DNA of 64,000 nucleotides, taken from positions 1 through 64,000 of the forward strand of contig JALHMH010000024.1 in assembly GCA_022844165.1 (NCBI GenBank), given 5' to 3'. The notes below the pieces were generated by a model, which ran no database searches, was not told the DNA's origin, and saw only the letters and a list, made by a program, of their open reading frames with translations. Of this stretch, positions 41,597-50,183 are shown piece after piece. The position numbers and the translations under genes were made by a program. This DNA is from Lysobacterales bacterium (lineage in GTDB: Bacteria > Pseudomonadota > Gammaproteobacteria > Xanthomonadales > SZUA-5). Within the stretch, counting starts at the first letter, position 1, and every line of letters starts with the position of its first letter.

Positions 41597-44359
41597 TCAG
41601 AAGCTGTAGCGAACCCCAAGTCGATAGCTTCGGCCAAAGTCGATAATGCCGCCCTCATCGGCCGGGAATGCGCCGTCGGCATCGCCGCGATAGACGGTCG
41701 AGTCGCGACGTTCGTTGATATTGATCACGTCGGCGAAGAGCTGCAACTGGTCGTTGAAGCTATAGCGAAAATTGAAATCGGTCGAAAACCAGGTGAGCAG
41801 GATCTGATCGAATTCCGATTGGCTGCCGATCGTGTCCAGGCTATCGCTGCGGTAGTTGCCGGAGAGCCGGAGGCTCATACGTTCGTTTTCCCAGCCCAAG
41901 GTCAGGTTAGCGATTCGATCCGCCTGATCTGGCAGCGGCAGGTCACTGCCCCGGCCGATGGCACCGTAGTCCGCGCGGCTGTCGACGAACGTGTAATTGC
42001 CCGTGACGAACAGACCGGACAGCAAGCCTGGAGCGTTGTTGAAACTATGATCGAAAGCCAGCTCGACGCCACGTACGCTCGCGTCAGAACCGTTGACGAA
42101 TGCCTCAACGCTATCGAATCCGCCCGTGAGACTGCCATTGCCCGGGGTGAAGCCGATACGCGCAACATCAGCGCCTACGAGCAGCGAGCGAATGAAGAAG
42201 TCGCTGATGTCCTTGTAGAAGAACCCCGCATATAGCAGGGTCTCTTCGCTCGGATACCACGCCAGCGAGATATCGGCCTGGCGAGCTGATAGTGGATCAA
42301 GGTTGGGGTTGCCACCCGAGTAGCTGCGAAAGTAGGTGCCGTCTTCCAGCTGTCGGCTCAAAATCTGGGTGGTTGCTGCGCCTTCGTCGAAATTGGGGCG
42401 CAGTAAAGCTTCGCTGAGCGAAGCACGCAGCACCAACTGCTCGCTGGCATCGAACCGCAGATGCAGGCTGGGCAGCACATCGTTGTAGGTCTTGCGGGCG
42501 GCCGCAATCGGTCGAATGTTGAGCGTCGTGGCGGCGCCAGGCGCAAACGGGTCCACGGTTTCCAGCGCGAAGCCGTCAGTGGTCCACTCGGTGCGTTCGA
42601 AACGAACGCCGCCAAACAAGTTGAGGCGGCTGCCTGGCGAAAACGAAAACATGCCGTAGGCGGCATTGATGTCTTCCTCCACCGCAAAGTCCTCCGCGGC
42701 GCTATTGGTGGCGTCAGGCGTCAATCGCGGCAAACCTTGCAGGAACAGGGCACGTGCGGCATTCGCGTCGGGCTGGAATCCCCAGTTGGGTATCCGTGTG
42801 TCTAAGCTCACCAGCGGCAGTTGCGAGAGATTGGTTGCCGGTGCGCCGCCCTCGCCAACCGGGTTGCCGATGATCTGGTCGCGGTTGACTGTTTTGTCGC
42901 GGCGGTGCAGTTTGGCGCCAAACTTGATAAAGCCGTCGCCCTCACCCCATTCCATGTCGCGCTGCGCATTGAAGGCGGCCTGCAAAATGTCGTCTTCGCG
43001 ATCCTGGGAGACCAGGCCTACTTCATCGAAGATGTAGTTCGCGGGGTCCGCGGGGTCGGGCCGCTGCGCATCGCGGCGGGCTGCGCTGATGTTAATCGAC
43101 TCTTCCGACTGCTGGACATCAATGCGAATGTTGCGCACGCGGAAGCGCCCGGTCAGCTCATTCGGGATATCGAGCGTATTGCGAGAATTCGCCAGGAAGC
43201 CATCCAATAACCAGTTGTCCAGGCGCTTGCTGCCACCTGCCTGCAACAGCGAGGTGTCTTCGCTGCGCTCGACCAAGGTCAGCTGCTTGCGCAGCTCGAC
43301 GTCGGTGCCGCCCTGGTATGAACCGGATTGTGGCCCGATCGCGATGGCGCGGTTGTTGCCTATATTCCAGCGATCGTTCCACGTCGTGTCGTCGCGATCG
43401 AAGCGACTGAATATTCCGCGTAGAAAAAACTCGCTTTCGTCCGTGCCCAGCACGTTGAGGCCGAAAGCCAGGCCGGAACGCTCGCGTTCGCTCTCGGTAT
43501 ATCGATTCTCCACGCGATTGCTGCGCAAGAAGCACCCTGGAGAGGGAGTGCTGCCGCATTCGCCGCCGATGCGGCTGTACTGAGGCGCATTGCGGTTGCG
43601 CACAATGTCGCCGCTCAAGCTGCGATCCTGATAGCTGGCGGCCACCGACAGACCCACCAGTGTGCCGCCGGGCCGTTCGAAGCGCTGCGTAAACGCCGCA
43701 TTGGCATTGGGCGTCACGTCGCCGTTGTAGTCCTGCTGGCCTGCGCCGAGCGTCAGGCGGCGACTGTTGCCCGCTTCGATGGGGTCGGTTGGCTGCAGAT
43801 CGACCAGTGCGCCGACGGCGGCGCCATCCAGGTCGGGGGTGATGGTCTTGTACACTACCAGCGAGCCGAGCAGGTCGTTTGGCAACACGTCGATCACGGC
43901 ATCGCGGTCGGTGTCCGAAGTCGCCAGCAAAGCGCCGTTATAGGTCACGGGGTTGAACTGAGCGCCCAAGCCACGCACGGTGATCCTGCGGCCCTCGCCG
44001 CCGTCTCGATCAATCGATACGCCTGGCACTCGCTGCAGCGCTTCGGCGGGGTTCTCATCGGCAAACTGACCGATGTCGTCGCCAGTCACGATGTTTGCGA
44101 TTGTGCTTTCCTCGCGTTCTTTGGCGCGCGCATTGAGCAGCGCATCGCGCACACCCTTGACCACCACGGTATCAAGTTCTTCCGCCGATTGCTGAACATC
44201 CTGCGCTTGCGCCGAGGCGAACGAAACGAAACTTGCTAGCACCGTTGCCATAGCGACACTTAATGGGTGTCTCGCCAAACGAGGTTTGTGGATGCCGCCC
44301 TGTTGTCCAGTATGGGTTGCGAAGGTTCTTGTACGGCGGCGGGTTTGGGAAGTGGTCAT
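41597..44359 (-). CDS. TonB-dependent outer-membrane receptor (carbohydrate type)
   Basis: 920 residues. An extended leader ends with SFVSFASAQAQD, then a TonB box (ELDTVVVKGV), a plug domain (FADENPAEALQRVPGVSIDRDGGEGRRITVRGLG) and about 650 residues of barrel ending YRLGVRYSF with a terminal Phe, the form typical of Xanthomonad sugar receptors. A putative -35/-10 pair and a GntR-type operator lie 70-100 bp upstream (44429-44457), linking it to the uronate locus that starts just upstream. Likely imports an oligouronide; the exact ligand is inferred. SD AAGGGG is 6 bp before the ATG. Confidence 0.92.
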   Translation of the reverse strand: MTTSQTRRRTRTFATHTGQQGGIHKPRLARHPLSVAMATVLASFVSFASAQAQDVQQSAEELDTVVVKGVRDALLNARAKEREESTIANIVTGDDIGQFADENPAEALQRVPGVSIDRDGGEGRRITVRGLGAQFNPVTYNGALLATSDTDRDAVIDVLPNDLLGSLVVYKTITPDLDGAAVGALVDLQPTDPIEAGNSRRLTLGAGQQDYNGDVTPNANAAFTQRFERPGGTLVGLSVAASYQDRSLSGDIVRNRNAPQYSRIGGECGSTPSPGCFLRSNRVENRYTESERERSGLAFGLNVLGTDESEFFLRGIFSRFDRDDTTWNDRWNIGNNRAIAIGPQSGSYQGGTDVELRKQLTLVERSEDTSLLQAGGSKRLDNWLLDGFLANSRNTLDIPNELTGRFRVRNIRIDVQQSEESINISAARRDAQRPDPADPANYIFDEVGLVSQDREDDILQAAFNAQRDMEWGEGDGFIKFGAKLHRRDKTVNRDQIIGNPVGEGGAPATNLSQLPLVSLDTRIPNWGFQPDANAARALFLQGLPRLTPDATNSAAEDFAVEEDINAAYGMFSFSPGSRLNLFGGVRFERTEWTTDGFALETVDPFAPGAATTLNIRPIAAARKTYNDVLPSLHLRFDASEQLVLRASLSEALLRPNFDEGAATTQILSRQLEDGTYFRSYSGGNPNLDPLSARQADISLAWYPSEETLLYAGFFYKDISDFFIRSLLVGADVARIGFTPGNGSLTGGFDSVEAFVNGSDASVRGVELAFDHSFNNAPGLLSGLFVTGNYTFVDSRADYGAIGRGSDLPLPDQADRIANLTLGWENERMSLRLSGNYRSDSLDTIGSQSEFDQILLTWFSTDFNFRYSFNDQLQLFADVININERRDSTVYRGDADGAFPADEGGIIDFGRSYRLGVRYSF

Positions 44360-44428
44360 ATCGATCCCCTTGGTTCGATGTTGTCAGGAAGCGCTCAAAC
44401 CAAAATTGGCAATTGGAGCGTTAGCTCT

Positions 44429-44457
44429 AATCTATTGGTATTACCACTCATTGTCAA
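44429..44457 (-). promoter_or_regulatory. Promoter with GntR-type operator in the spacer (TonB receptor)
   Basis: On the minus strand: TTGACA (44457-44452), a 17-bp spacer, then TAGATT (44434-44429). The spacer contains TGGTA-T-TACCA (44436-44446), a perfect inverted repeat of the FadR/GntR-family type. A repressor bound there would block polymerase. The same core occurs at the gntR gene start (60498-60512). Confidence 0.6.
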
Positions 44458-44512
44458 GTGGTTTGGCCTATTTGTGACAATCGAACAGCAGCTGCAATTG
44501 CGGTCGGATCGT

Positions 44513-45709
44513 CTACCCTCGCGCAGCGTTGCGCACAGCCTTTTCATCGACCAACAAGCCAATCCCTGGTGCGTTCGGTACGCGTAAGCGATCGCCCACC
44601 AATTCAACTCGGTTCTCGAAAAAGCGCCAGAGCTCGCTCAGGCGTTGCGCCCCGGGGTGTTCTTGCGGGCGATTCGCAGTGCGGCAACTGGCGAGGTAGT
44701 GCGCATGCGCTGCAGTGAGCAGAGTTGGGCGCGCGTTGTGTACGGCGATGTCGCGATCGAAAGCTTCGGCCAATGCGGCGATTTTTTTGCCTTCGGTGAT
44801 GCCACCGTGCACTGCGAGGTCTGGATTGATCACGTCGACGCCGCCGCGAAGGATCAGATCGCGGAACTGCCAGCGGGTCGCCAGGTACTCGCCTGCCGCG
44901 ACTTGAAGATCGAGCGCATCGGACACTTGCTTGAGGCCGTCCAGGTTGTACTGCGCGACCGGGCTCTCGTACACCTGCACATTCAGCTCATCTTGCAGTG
45001 CTCGGCCGATGCGTATCGCGCGGCTGACCGAATAACCTTCGCTCGGATCGGCATAGAGCGTGATCGCATCGCCCACCGCGCGGCGAATCGCGCGCATGCA
45101 CGGCAGCATCGGATCGTCGCTTGGATCGCGGCCTTCTTCGCGCAAGCCAAGTCGCAGCTTCACGGTCCGAAATCCCTGCTCGACCAGTTTCATCGCGCGC
45201 GCGGCGCACTCGTCGGGTGTCAAGAATCTCCCGTCTCCCGCGTCACGCGAAAACGAGCCATAACACTCGATTTCGTCGCGATACTTGCCGCCGATCAACG
45301 CCCAGACCGGTTTGCCGAGCAACTTGCCCCGTAAATCCCACAGCGCGTTGTCGATACCAGAGATCGCGAACGCGGCAATGCCGGAGGGGCCGAGTTCATC
45401 GGCTTCCCAATAGAGGCGATCCCACGAGGGTTCGGCGTCAAACACGTCGCGCCCTACGATGCGGCCGCCAAGGCGTGTGTTGATCAGTTGCGCAACCGCA
45501 TCTTCGCCCTCGTGCCCGGCTTCGCCCCAACCTTGGGTGCCATCGTCGGCGATCACCTGCACGAAGTTGGCTTTGGGCAAAGTGTATGCGCGAACGCTCT
45601 GGATCTTGGCCTGGCCGCGCTCTGCTGCGAACAGTCTCCGAGTTGTCAGTGGCAGCGTTGCCAGCGCCAGTGTGGCGGCGGCGGACATGAGCCAGTTGCG
45701 TCGATTCAT
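44513..45709 (-). CDS. Exported enolase-superfamily dehydratase/racemase-like protein (1)
   Basis: 398 residues. A Tat-type leader (MNRRNWLMSAAATLALATLPL) precedes a complete mandelate-racemase/muconate-lactonizing-like barrel: KLRLGLREEG with the acid/base Lys, a YADPSEGYS Asp, YESPVAQYN Glu, GEYLATRWQ Glu and a His in VHNARPT. Enzymes of this group dehydrate or epimerise acid sugars and are usually cytoplasmic, so export is unusual. It follows the small interrupted ORF by 5 bp with GAGG as an SD. Substrate unknown; the uronate context suggests an acid sugar. Confidence 0.85.
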   Translation of the reverse strand: MNRRNWLMSAAATLALATLPLTTRRLFAAERGQAKIQSVRAYTLPKANFVQVIADDGTQGWGEAGHEGEDAVAQLINTRLGGRIVGRDVFDAEPSWDRLYWEADELGPSGIAAFAISGIDNALWDLRGKLLGKPVWALIGGKYRDEIECYGSFSRDAGDGRFLTPDECAARAMKLVEQGFRTVKLRLGLREEGRDPSDDPMLPCMRAIRRAVGDAITLYADPSEGYSVSRAIRIGRALQDELNVQVYESPVAQYNLDGLKQVSDALDLQVAAGEYLATRWQFRDLILRGGVDVINPDLAVHGGITEGKKIAALAEAFDRDIAVHNARPTLLTAAHAHYLASCRTANRPQEHPGAQRLSELWRFFENRVELVGDRLRVPNAPGIGLLVDEKAVRNAARG

Positions 45710-45832
45710 GGATCAATCCTCAATCTTCGTTCCGCCAGGAAATGTGAGCGCGCCAATGGGAACTTCCGGTTCCAGGCACAGTTGTGCGAAGCGCCCGCTG
45801 AGGCGCGCATTTTCCGCACGCAGATCGTGCGG

Positions 45833-46075
45833 TCATTCGCCAGTCACCCAGCGGGGCATCAAGCGCAGATGCCCACGCGCGGCGTCGACGCTGACGACAC
45901 TGCGATGTGCGACGCGTAGATCAACACCAGGCGCGGCATGCCACAACGCGGTGACCGCGCCCGCTTCGAGCCCAGGACGTTGCCAGTCGATAGCCTCGGT
46001 GAGCGCACGCCAACCCACCTTGTCGGCGAGGGCTGCGAGCGGCAACAGCAGGGCGAGCGGCAGCCAGCGGCTCAT
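45833..46075 (-). CDS. Small exported protein interrupted by an in-frame TGA
   Basis: 80 codons from the ATG that overlaps the WD40 stop (ATGA); signal peptide WLPLALLLPLAALADK. After the TGA at 45833 the same frame continues open for 39 codons (PHDLRAENARLSGRFAQLCL...GGTKIED), and that stop (45714-45716) lies just before the next gene's ATG at 45709. The full frame of about 120 residues is therefore probably the ancestral gene, now split by a nonsense codon, a sequencing error or a recoded stop. No known domain is seen. Confidence 0.6.
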   Translation of the reverse strand: MSRWLPLALLLPLAALADKVGWRALTEAIDWQRPGLEAGAVTALWHAAPGVDLRVAHRSVVSVDAARGHLRLMPRWVTGE

Positions 46076-47160
46076 GGCGCAAACGCTTTGTCTTGTTGCG
46101 CACGCACTTCGCGGTGGCGGCGATCGTTGAGATCGGGGTCCTCGCCCATCACGATCCACAAGCGAATCGCTCCGTCCTGGTGGGCTGAGGCCAGCAGCGC
46201 GCCGTTCGGCGAAAAATCCAGGTACTCCATGCCGTCGCCGGCATGCAGCATCAGCGCTGGGTAAATGCGTTTGCCAGTAAGAATGTCTGCCATGCGCCAG
46301 GCACGAATGAAGGGATCGTTGCCGGCGCTAAACAGGTATTGTCCGTCGGCGCTGAATTCTATTGTCTCGATCTTGCTGCCGGAGTGGTTGAAGAGCGCCT
46401 TCGTTTCGCCATTCGTGGCATCGAACACACGAATGTCGCCACGTTCGTCGCCAATAGCGATCCACCGTCCGTCGGGCGAGATCTCTCCTGCGATGAAATG
46501 CCAATCGCGGTCGCCCTCCAGCCGCAGCTCTGGCCTCAACGACGGCACGCTGTACACCGCCGCACGGCCGCGTTCGCCAACGGCCAACAGGCGCTGGTGA
46601 TCGCGGCTGAAATCGAGGTTGTTGATGGTCTCGCCGAGGTCGACGCGTTCGACCAACGTGGCTTCGGGCGCGGCATACAGCCGCACCCATCCTTGGCGCG
46701 TCTCACCTTTGCCTGTGTATTCCTCGCCAGTGGCGAAATAACGGCCGTCGTAGGAAAACGCCAGGGCATCGATGCCATTGTCGTGCGCAATGGACTTGAT
46801 CTCGCTGCCGTCGGTTGCTCGCAGCAGGCGAACTTGTCGATCCTCGCCGGCCACCGCCACATAGCTGCCGTCGCGCGCAAAGGCGACGCGCTCGATCTCC
46901 AGTTGAAGGTATCGCCGCCACAGCTCCGTCCCGTCGCTGGTGCGCCACAAGATGATGCTGTTGTCGAACTTGCTGCCGCTGATCAAGGTACGTCCGTCGG
47001 GCGAGAACTCGACGCTCTCAATTGAACCCGCCTCGCCGTTGATATCGGCGATGCGCGTCCAAACCGGGTTCAGCGCCAGACGTTTGTCGTCGGCGCGTGC
47101 GGCGACCGGGGTTTGCGCCTGCGCCAGATTGGCGAGCAGGCAGAGCAGCAAAACTCTCAT
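46072..47160 (-). CDS. Exported WD40 repeat protein
   Basis: 362 residues with a signal peptide (VLLLCLLANLAQAQ) and about seven WD40 blades, for example FSPDGRTLISGSKFDNSIILWRTSDG, FSYDGRYFATGEEYTGKG, ISPDGRWIAIGDERGDIRVFDATNG and FSPNGALLASAHQDGAIRLW. No enzymatic domain is visible. It probably mediates protein or ligand contact in the periplasm. It sits between the TRAP operon (46 bp gap) and the small interrupted gene (ATGA overlap), inside the uronate locus; its link to sugar metabolism is positional only. Confidence 0.8.
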   Translation of the reverse strand: MRVLLLCLLANLAQAQTPVAARADDKRLALNPVWTRIADINGEAGSIESVEFSPDGRTLISGSKFDNSIILWRTSDGTELWRRYLQLEIERVAFARDGSYVAVAGEDRQVRLLRATDGSEIKSIAHDNGIDALAFSYDGRYFATGEEYTGKGETRQGWVRLYAAPEATLVERVDLGETINNLDFSRDHQRLLAVGERGRAAVYSVPSLRPELRLEGDRDWHFIAGEISPDGRWIAIGDERGDIRVFDATNGETKALFNHSGSKIETIEFSADGQYLFSAGNDPFIRAWRMADILTGKRIYPALMLHAGDGMEYLDFSPNGALLASAHQDGAIRLWIVMGEDPDLNDRRHREVRAQQDKAFAP

Positions 47161-47206
47161 CGTCGATCTCCCAAGATAGAAGCTCCCAACGCTGCAAACA
47201 GGCTTG

Positions 47207-48529
47207 TCAGCGCAGCAGGCCCAGGGCTTGTGGCAACCACAGCGTCAGCGGCGGCCAGAACGAAACCAGCAACAGCACGCAGACGCTGACGGCAATGATC
47301 GGCATCAGCGGGCGCAACATGTCCGACAAACTCACCTTGGCAATACCGGCCGCAATGAACAAGGTTGTTCCCGCCGGCGGCGTGACCAAACCCAGGCACA
47401 GGTTAAACACCAACACGATGCCGAAGTGGTACTTCATCTGCTCCGGCGTGAGCCCCATTTCTGGCGCAACTTGCAACATCAGCGGCAAAAAAATCGGCGT
47501 GAAAATCAGCAGTGCCGGCGTGATATCCATGAAGGTGCCTACGATCAGCAGCAGCACATTGATCGCCAGCAGCAAGGCCCACGGATGTTCGATCAAAAAT
47601 GCGAAACTGCGTGCGATCAAGCCCGGCACATCGGCGTAGGCAAAGATCCACGCCAGGCATACCGAGGTGCCAATCAAGAAGAACACCATGCCGGTCGTCG
47701 CGGCCGTTTCTCTCAGGATGCGCGGCAGATCGCCAAGGCGAATTTCGCGGTAGACGCCGAGCGACAGAACAGCCGCATAGGCCACCGCAATCGCGCTCGA
47801 TTCGGTGGCGGTAAAGAGGCCACTGACGATGCCGCCCATCACCACGATCAGCAACACCACACTCGGTAGCACGCCGAGACTGGCGCGCAGCAGCGCGCGA
47901 ATGCCCGGAAACGGCAGACGTTCGCCGTAGCCGCCGCGGGCCGACATCACCATCGCCAACAGCATCAACGCCAGGCCCAGCAACAGCCCCGGCAGGTAAC
48001 CTGCCACGAACAGCGCGCTGATCGACACGCCGCCGGCGACCACGGCGTAGACCAGCATCACGTTCGAAGGTGGAATCAACAGGCCCGTGGTGGCGGCCGT
48101 CGCCGTCAGCGCAGCGGCGAAGGGCTTGGGATAACCGTCCTTGGCCATCGCCGGAATCATGAAACTGCCGATGCCACTCGCCGCTGCTGCGGCAGAACCG
48201 GACACCGAGCCAAACAGCATATTCGCCAGCACGTTGGTCAGCGCCAAACCACCCGGCAGCGATCCCACGGCGACGCGGGAGAAGTCGATCAGGCGCCGCG
48301 CGACGCCGCCGAGCGCCATTAGTTTGCCGGCCAGAATGAACAGCGGTATCGCGATCAGCGTGAACGAAAACGATGAGGCGGCCAGACGTTGCGCGAGTGT
48401 GGTGCTGGCCACATCGGCGGGCAGGCTCAATACCAGCGCCGCGAGCGACGCCAGACCGATCGATACCGAGATCGGCACGCGCAACATCAGCAGCAGCACG
48501 AACACGCCGGCGAGCAGCATCACCGTCAT
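47207..48529 (-). CDS. dctM: TRAP transporter large permease
   Basis: 440 residues, about 12 hydrophobic segments. The ATG at 48529 overlaps the dctQ stop (ATGA); a longer upstream frame is dctQ shadow. It contains DctM features such as FGSVSGSAAAAASGIGSFMIPAMAKDGY, PPSNVMLVYAVVAGGVSISALFVAG and GLVTPPAGTTLF. Forms the sodium-driven channel of the tripartite ATP-independent importer with DctQ and DctP. Confidence 0.95.
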   Translation of the reverse strand: MTVMLLAGVFVLLLMLRVPISVSIGLASLAALVLSLPADVASTTLAQRLAASSFSFTLIAIPLFILAGKLMALGGVARRLIDFSRVAVGSLPGGLALTNVLANMLFGSVSGSAAAAASGIGSFMIPAMAKDGYPKPFAAALTATAATTGLLIPPSNVMLVYAVVAGGVSISALFVAGYLPGLLLGLALMLLAMVMSARGGYGERLPFPGIRALLRASLGVLPSVVLLIVVMGGIVSGLFTATESSAIAVAYAAVLSLGVYREIRLGDLPRILRETAATTGMVFFLIGTSVCLAWIFAYADVPGLIARSFAFLIEHPWALLLAINVLLLIVGTFMDITPALLIFTPIFLPLMLQVAPEMGLTPEQMKYHFGIVLVFNLCLGLVTPPAGTTLFIAAGIAKVSLSDMLRPLMPIIAVSVCVLLLVSFWPPLTLWLPQALGLLR

Positions 48530-49038
48530 GTCATGTCTCCCGCCGCATGCTCGGTATAAACGCGCTCCATCGCGAACGCGAACATCAGCACACCAGAGAG
48601 CGGCACTGCGCCGTAGATCAGCCCCATCGGCCACCCCAGTGCGGGCGTGCGCTGATCGAGTGCCAGCGTGATCTGCACCAGCAGCGCGCCGCCGATCACC
48701 ATCACCAGCGCCAACAGCGCGACGGCGATCCGCGTCGCAAGATCGGCGATACGCCGCCAGCGCGCGTCGAAACCCTTGTACAGCAGATCGAGACCGATAT
48801 GCTCGCCACGTCGCAGCGCGTAGGCGGCGCCGAGCAGTGCCGTCCACGACAACAGGAACGAGGCCAGCTCTTCGGTCCAGGTCGACGGGGTCAGCACGAC
48901 CGGCCAATCCATGGCAACGATAACGCGATTGGTGAGCCGGCTCGCCACCTGCCAAAGTACGGTTAACGTCAGCGCCGCCATCAGCGCTGCGCACACTGGC
49001 GCCAGCAGGCGCTCCAGAAGTGTATTCAAGCGGCTCAC
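48526..49038 (-). CDS. dctQ: TRAP transporter small permease
   Basis: 170 residues with four predicted membrane helices; TWTEELASFLLSWTALLGAAYALRRGEHIGLDLL is the DctQ signature. Overlaps dctP by 4 bp (ATGA) and dctM by 4 bp, so dctPQM are translated as a coupled unit. Confidence 0.92.
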   Translation of the reverse strand: MSRLNTLLERLLAPVCAALMAALTLTVLWQVASRLTNRVIVAMDWPVVLTPSTWTEELASFLLSWTALLGAAYALRRGEHIGLDLLYKGFDARWRRIADLATRIAVALLALVMVIGGALLVQITLALDQRTPALGWPMGLIYGAVPLSGVLMFAFAMERVYTEHAAGDMT

Positions 49039-50051
49039 GGAGGCGCCTCGCGGGTCCGATCGATGGCATCGACCAGTGGCTGCAACGAAGGTTGTTCGGC
49101 GAGCAATCGATTGCGCAAGGGTGCAGTCGCAGCGCGAAAACTGTCGCGGTCGACCGTCTCGATGATGTGTAGTCCAGCCGCTCGCATCGCGTCGAGGTTG
49201 CGCGCCTCTTCGTCTTTCCAGAGATGTCTTTGTGCGACCGCACTGGTCGCGGCTGCTTCGCGCACCCAGCGCTGCTGCTCAGTCGTCAACCGCTCCCAAG
49301 TGGGCGCGCCGATCGCGAGCACGTCGGGCAGTATCAGATGCTCGTTGAGCGTATAGCTGGTCGCCACTTCGAACTGGCGCGAGGTGTACAACGATGGCGG
49401 ATTGTTTTCGGCGCCATCGACTGTGCCCGAATCGAGCGCGGTGTAAAGCTCGCCGAACGGAATCGGTACGGGCTTGGCGCCGAGCGCTTCGACCATCGCC
49501 ATCGCCGTGCGGCTCGGCATCACACGCAGGCTCAGGCCTTTGAGATCGTCGGCGCTACGAATCTGGCGGCCACTCTTGGCGCTCAAATAGAAACTGCGCG
49601 CGCCAGCATCGTAGAAGGTCAGGCCGACGATGCGCTGCGGAGAGCTGGACACGAGTAACTCGCTGGCTGCCGGGGTTTGCGCAAATCGCCAGAAGTGCGC
49701 GATGTCGTCGAACAGGTATGGCAGGCCGAACGCAGCGTATGCCGGAGCAAACGACTCCAACTGCCCAGCCGAAACCTTGGTTAGCGCAATGCTGCCGAGC
49801 TGCATTTGCTCGACCAGTTCGCGCTCCGAGCCGAGCTTACCGTCGGCATAGATATCCACCTGCAGCGAGCCGCTCGACAGCCGCCGCACTTCATCGGCGA
49901 ACACCTGCATGCCGCGGTGCACCGGATGTTCCGTGTTCAGCGCATGCGCCAGACGCAACGTCTTGACCTCGACGCCGCGCGATGCGTTCTCCCACAGTGC
50001 ACCAGCAATGAGCGCGATCGGAGCGAGGAGCCAAATCGGTCGCATGGTCAC
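49035..50051 (-). CDS. dctP: TRAP transporter periplasmic substrate-binding protein
   Basis: 338 residues. Hydrophobic N-terminus (IWLLAPIALIAGALW) as export signal. The DctP pattern is LRLAHALNTEHPVHRGMQVFADEV, LVEQMQLGSIALTKVS, then LRVMPSRTAMAMVEALGAKPVPIPFGELYTALDSGTVDGAENN, where the Arg normally binds the carboxylate. In this locus the ligand is probably a uronate or related acid sugar. Starts at 50051 or 50045. A REP-like inverted pair lies directly upstream. Confidence 0.92.
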   Translation of the reverse strand: MTMRPIWLLAPIALIAGALWENASRGVEVKTLRLAHALNTEHPVHRGMQVFADEVRRLSSGSLQVDIYADGKLGSERELVEQMQLGSIALTKVSAGQLESFAPAYAAFGLPYLFDDIAHFWRFAQTPAASELLVSSSPQRIVGLTFYDAGARSFYLSAKSGRQIRSADDLKGLSLRVMPSRTAMAMVEALGAKPVPIPFGELYTALDSGTVDGAENNPPSLYTSRQFEVATSYTLNEHLILPDVLAIGAPTWERLTTEQQRWVREAAATSAVAQRHLWKDEEARNLDAMRAAGLHIIETVDRDSFRAATAPLRNRLLAEQPSLQPLVDAIDRTREAPP

Positions 50052-50054
50052 TCC

Positions 50055-50181
50055 GTGGGTCGCGCTACAGCGCGACGCCTTTGTCTGTTCCCCACAGACT
50101 CGATAGAGCAGCTTGCTCTCACGGAACGCTCTGCAAGGCCGTTGGGAACAGACAAGAGCAACGCGCTATCGCGCGACCCAC
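50055..50181. repeat. REP/BIME-like inverted pair, copy 1
   Basis: Outer arms GTGGGTCGCGCTACAGCGCGAC...TTTGTCTGTTCCC and GGGAACAGACAA...GCGCTATCGCGCGACCCAC, about 38 bp each, flank a 55-bp centre that itself contains GAGCA-GCTT-GCTC. Each arm holds a small GTCGCGCTAtAGCGCGAC hairpin. It lies between dctP and the next gene. Confidence 0.7.
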
Positions 50182-50183
50182 GG

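Noticed and set aside
47207..49243. A 678-residue fused TRAP permease
   Set aside because: The upstream part is a shadow frame of dctQ; dctM starts at 48529 with an ATGA overlap.
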